DNA of 64,000 nucleotides. Origin: Splendidivirga corallicola. GTDB taxonomy: Bacteria; Bacteroidota; Bacteroidia; Cytophagales; Cyclobacteriaceae. A model generated the notes under the pieces. That model searched no databases. It was not told the DNA's origin and saw only the letters and a list, made by a program, of their open reading frames with translations. Where the stretch lies: positions 124,001-188,000 of the forward strand of contig JAUJEA010000010.1 of assembly GCA_030442035.1 (NCBI GenBank). The letters run 5' to 3'. This document shows positions 62,629 through 64,000 of this stretch, piece after piece (positions within the stretch are counted from its first letter, which is position 1; each line of letters begins with the position of its first letter). The translations under genes and the position numbers were made by a program.

Positions 62629-64000
62629 TCATCTCTTTCTCATCAATTTGGTTTGATCTTCTCCGCCATTGATTAAGTAAAGCAATGGTACCGGCCTGTC
62701 AACACCTTCTTCGAAATCCGGTTTCGCCGCCCATGGAGCAACTGAAAGTACATTGGCCATGTCCATCCAGAACTGCAACCTTGCACGATTCAGGTTCCAG
62801 GTCATATGGAAGTGATTGGCCGGCGCATAATGTTTGTATTCCACCATGGTGGCATGCTTTGGCATCACAAAGGTATGCGGCCAGGTAGGATTGGCTGTTT
62901 CACAGACAGCCTGTGCCAATTCCTCTGGAGGAAGTACTGTTTCGGTCTCATCCCAAACCATGGAAAACATACCTGACAATGAACTGTAGGCTAACCTTGC
63001 GGCTATCCCTTTTATCCCTTCCGGAGAAATAAAATGAACCGAATTGCCCAGGTATGAGAAATACTCCACCGCTTTGGGGAATGTAATCTTCTTTAATATC
63101 TCTTTGGGATCGGTGCCTGGTAATGCCGCCCAATCGAAAGAAGCAGATCCGGAATTAACGCCATCGACAAAACCTTTCTTTTCCCAGGAAGTCTCTCCGG
63201 TGAGCTCGATATTTTGTGCCTTCGCAAATTCTTTGATTTCAGAAGGTTCCCATACCTTTCTAAAATCCATGAAGAGCGGAGGATTACCTCCCGAAAGCCA
63301 GGTCATAAACAATTGAGTCAGCAGTGCCTGAACATCTGCTTCCGTAGCATATGGGATTACTTCTTTAGGCCCATTATGATCAAAGGTAGAGTTAAACAGT
63401 GATTCCATAATATCGGCGACCGGGAGAGGAATGCCCCGGGCATCCGATCCCCATTCCAGTTGACTCATGAATCCCCCTCCAACGGCATTCAACTCTTTCA
63501 TCAGGTCACGTACGATCAGATAAAGGGCAAGGCTTTTATCAAGGTTGTCATTATCCAGCGCTTCCGGCAATTCAATACCTGCCGAACCTTCCTCCAACCA
63601 GCTCCTTAATCTCGCCAGCTCTTCTTTATCATAAGATTCTCTGCTAAGGAGGTCGGCCAATAATTTCATATCCAACCTTGTGATTTCAATCCCAAACTGG
63701 TTACGGGTAGCAGCCACATGGGGCAAAGCCGTTTCCATGCCCATGGAATCGTGTCCAAATACTACCACACGCTTACCTTTCAAGGCCTGAATGGTTACAG
63801 CCGCATAACACCAGTCGATGAGCTCTTTTTTAGTTGCTTCGCTCATTACCGGATCCAGGCCCGTATCATCCCAGCTTCCTACATTGATATGGATCAGTCG
63901 GCCCGACTGTGCCAATGCTCCACCCGTAGCATGTGTAAAAACCACACCCGGCCTGGGACCGCTATTTCCGGTAGTAAAATTGAATGGGATTTCCTGGGGA
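62629..64000 (-). CDS. L-fucose/D-arabinose isomerase-like protein (5' end outside window)
   Basis: Open from the right window edge to a TGA/TAA-type stop at 62629, at least 457 codons, N-terminus missing; there is no reason to start at the GTG at 63945. Residues follow the fucose isomerase family: VVVFGHDSMGMETALPHVAA, FGIEITRLDMKLLADLLSRE, PLFMDFRKVWEPSEI, VHFISPEGIKGIAARLAYSS, MFSMVWDETETVLPPEELAQ, HATMVEYKHYAPANHFHMTW. The metal-binding Glu, Asp and His are expected in the last parts; HYAPANHFH is the C-terminal His motif. FucI-type enzymes convert L-fucose to L-fuculose and D-arabinose to D-ribulose. Direct neighbour of a ribulokinase, which favours the arabinose reaction. Confidence 0.8.
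   Translation of the reverse strand, partial: PQEIPFNFTTGNSGPRPGVVFTHATGGALAQSGRLIHINVGSWDDTGLDPVMSEATKKELIDWCYAAVTIQALKGKRVVVFGHDSMGMETALPHVAATRNQFGIEITRLDMKLLADLLSRESYDKEELARLRSWLEEGSAGIELPEALDNDNLDKSLALYLIVRDLMKELNAVGGGFMSQLEWGSDARGIPLPVADIMESLFNSTFDHNGPKEVIPYATEADVQALLTQLFMTWLSGGNPPLFMDFRKVWEPSEIKEFAKAQNIELTGETSWEKKGFVDGVNSGSASFDWAALPGTDPKEILKKITFPKAVEYFSYLGNSVHFISPEGIKGIAARLAYSSLSGMFSMVWDETETVLPPEELAQAVCETANPTWPHTFVMPKHATMVEYKHYAPANHFHMTWNLNRARLQFWMDMANVLSVAPWAAKPDFEEGVDRPVPLLYLINGGEDQTKLMRKR

Overview
The window looks like a chromosomal segment of a marine- or soil-type Bacteroidota, most likely order Cytophagales. This rests on SusC/SusD with an ECF sigma/FecR pair, a T9SS-type C-terminal sorting domain, FG-GAP/ASPIC proteins, DUF2961 (GH172), DUF1080 and DUF4468 proteins, weak Shine-Dalgarno sites and low GC. 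No rRNA, tRNA or CRISPR array was seen. Species and chromosome/plasmid status cannot be told from the sequence.

Layout. 1-9 kb: secreted carbohydrate genes on the minus strand (Tat-exported GH116, ThuA-LamG protein, large lipoprotein, GH43-like propeller) mixed with relics of a G3E/CobW GTPase and an IolG-like dehydrogenase. 9.3-19.6 kb: two diverged copies of one locus (M43 metalloprotease, XRE regulator, small outer-membrane barrel, FkbM methyltransferase, PorT-like barrel, tiny membrane protein). One copy has a chimeric pseudogene; the other has a regulator broken by a stop and a frameshift, and a protease paralogue lacking all three zinc-ligand histidines. 20-22 kb: DUF4468 protein, remnant of a REP-associated transposase and REP-like palindromes. 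21.6-26.5 kb: serine hydrolase-ECF sigma-membrane protein operon and two unknown secreted proteins.

24-39.7 kb is an array of minus-strand units separated by long related intergenic repeats that each lie directly 3' of a unit. It carries a GH172 enzyme, a TIR-effector / DisA_N-like / helical three-gene set, a Dam methylase / DGQHR-nuclease pair, and a dGTPase, and is best read as a defence-rich cassette-like island. The TIR gene is also bracketed by its own inverted repeats. This is the most likely place for an undescribed system.

40.4-53.4 kb: AraC regulator, a 1349-residue FG-GAP/ASPIC/vanadium-haloperoxidase-like/T9SS fusion, and SusD, SusC, FecR and ECF sigma, forming a regulated TonB-dependent uptake locus. 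54-55.7 kb: a plus-strand TIM-barrel isomerase plus DUF1080 pair. 56-64 kb: two GH172 proteins, a mutarotase-like lipoprotein, a ribulokinase and a fucose/arabinose isomerase-like gene running off the right edge. With the third GH172 at 27 kb these suggest release of D-arabinofuranose (or fructofuranose) and conversion of D-arabinose through D-ribulose to D-ribulose 5-phosphate.
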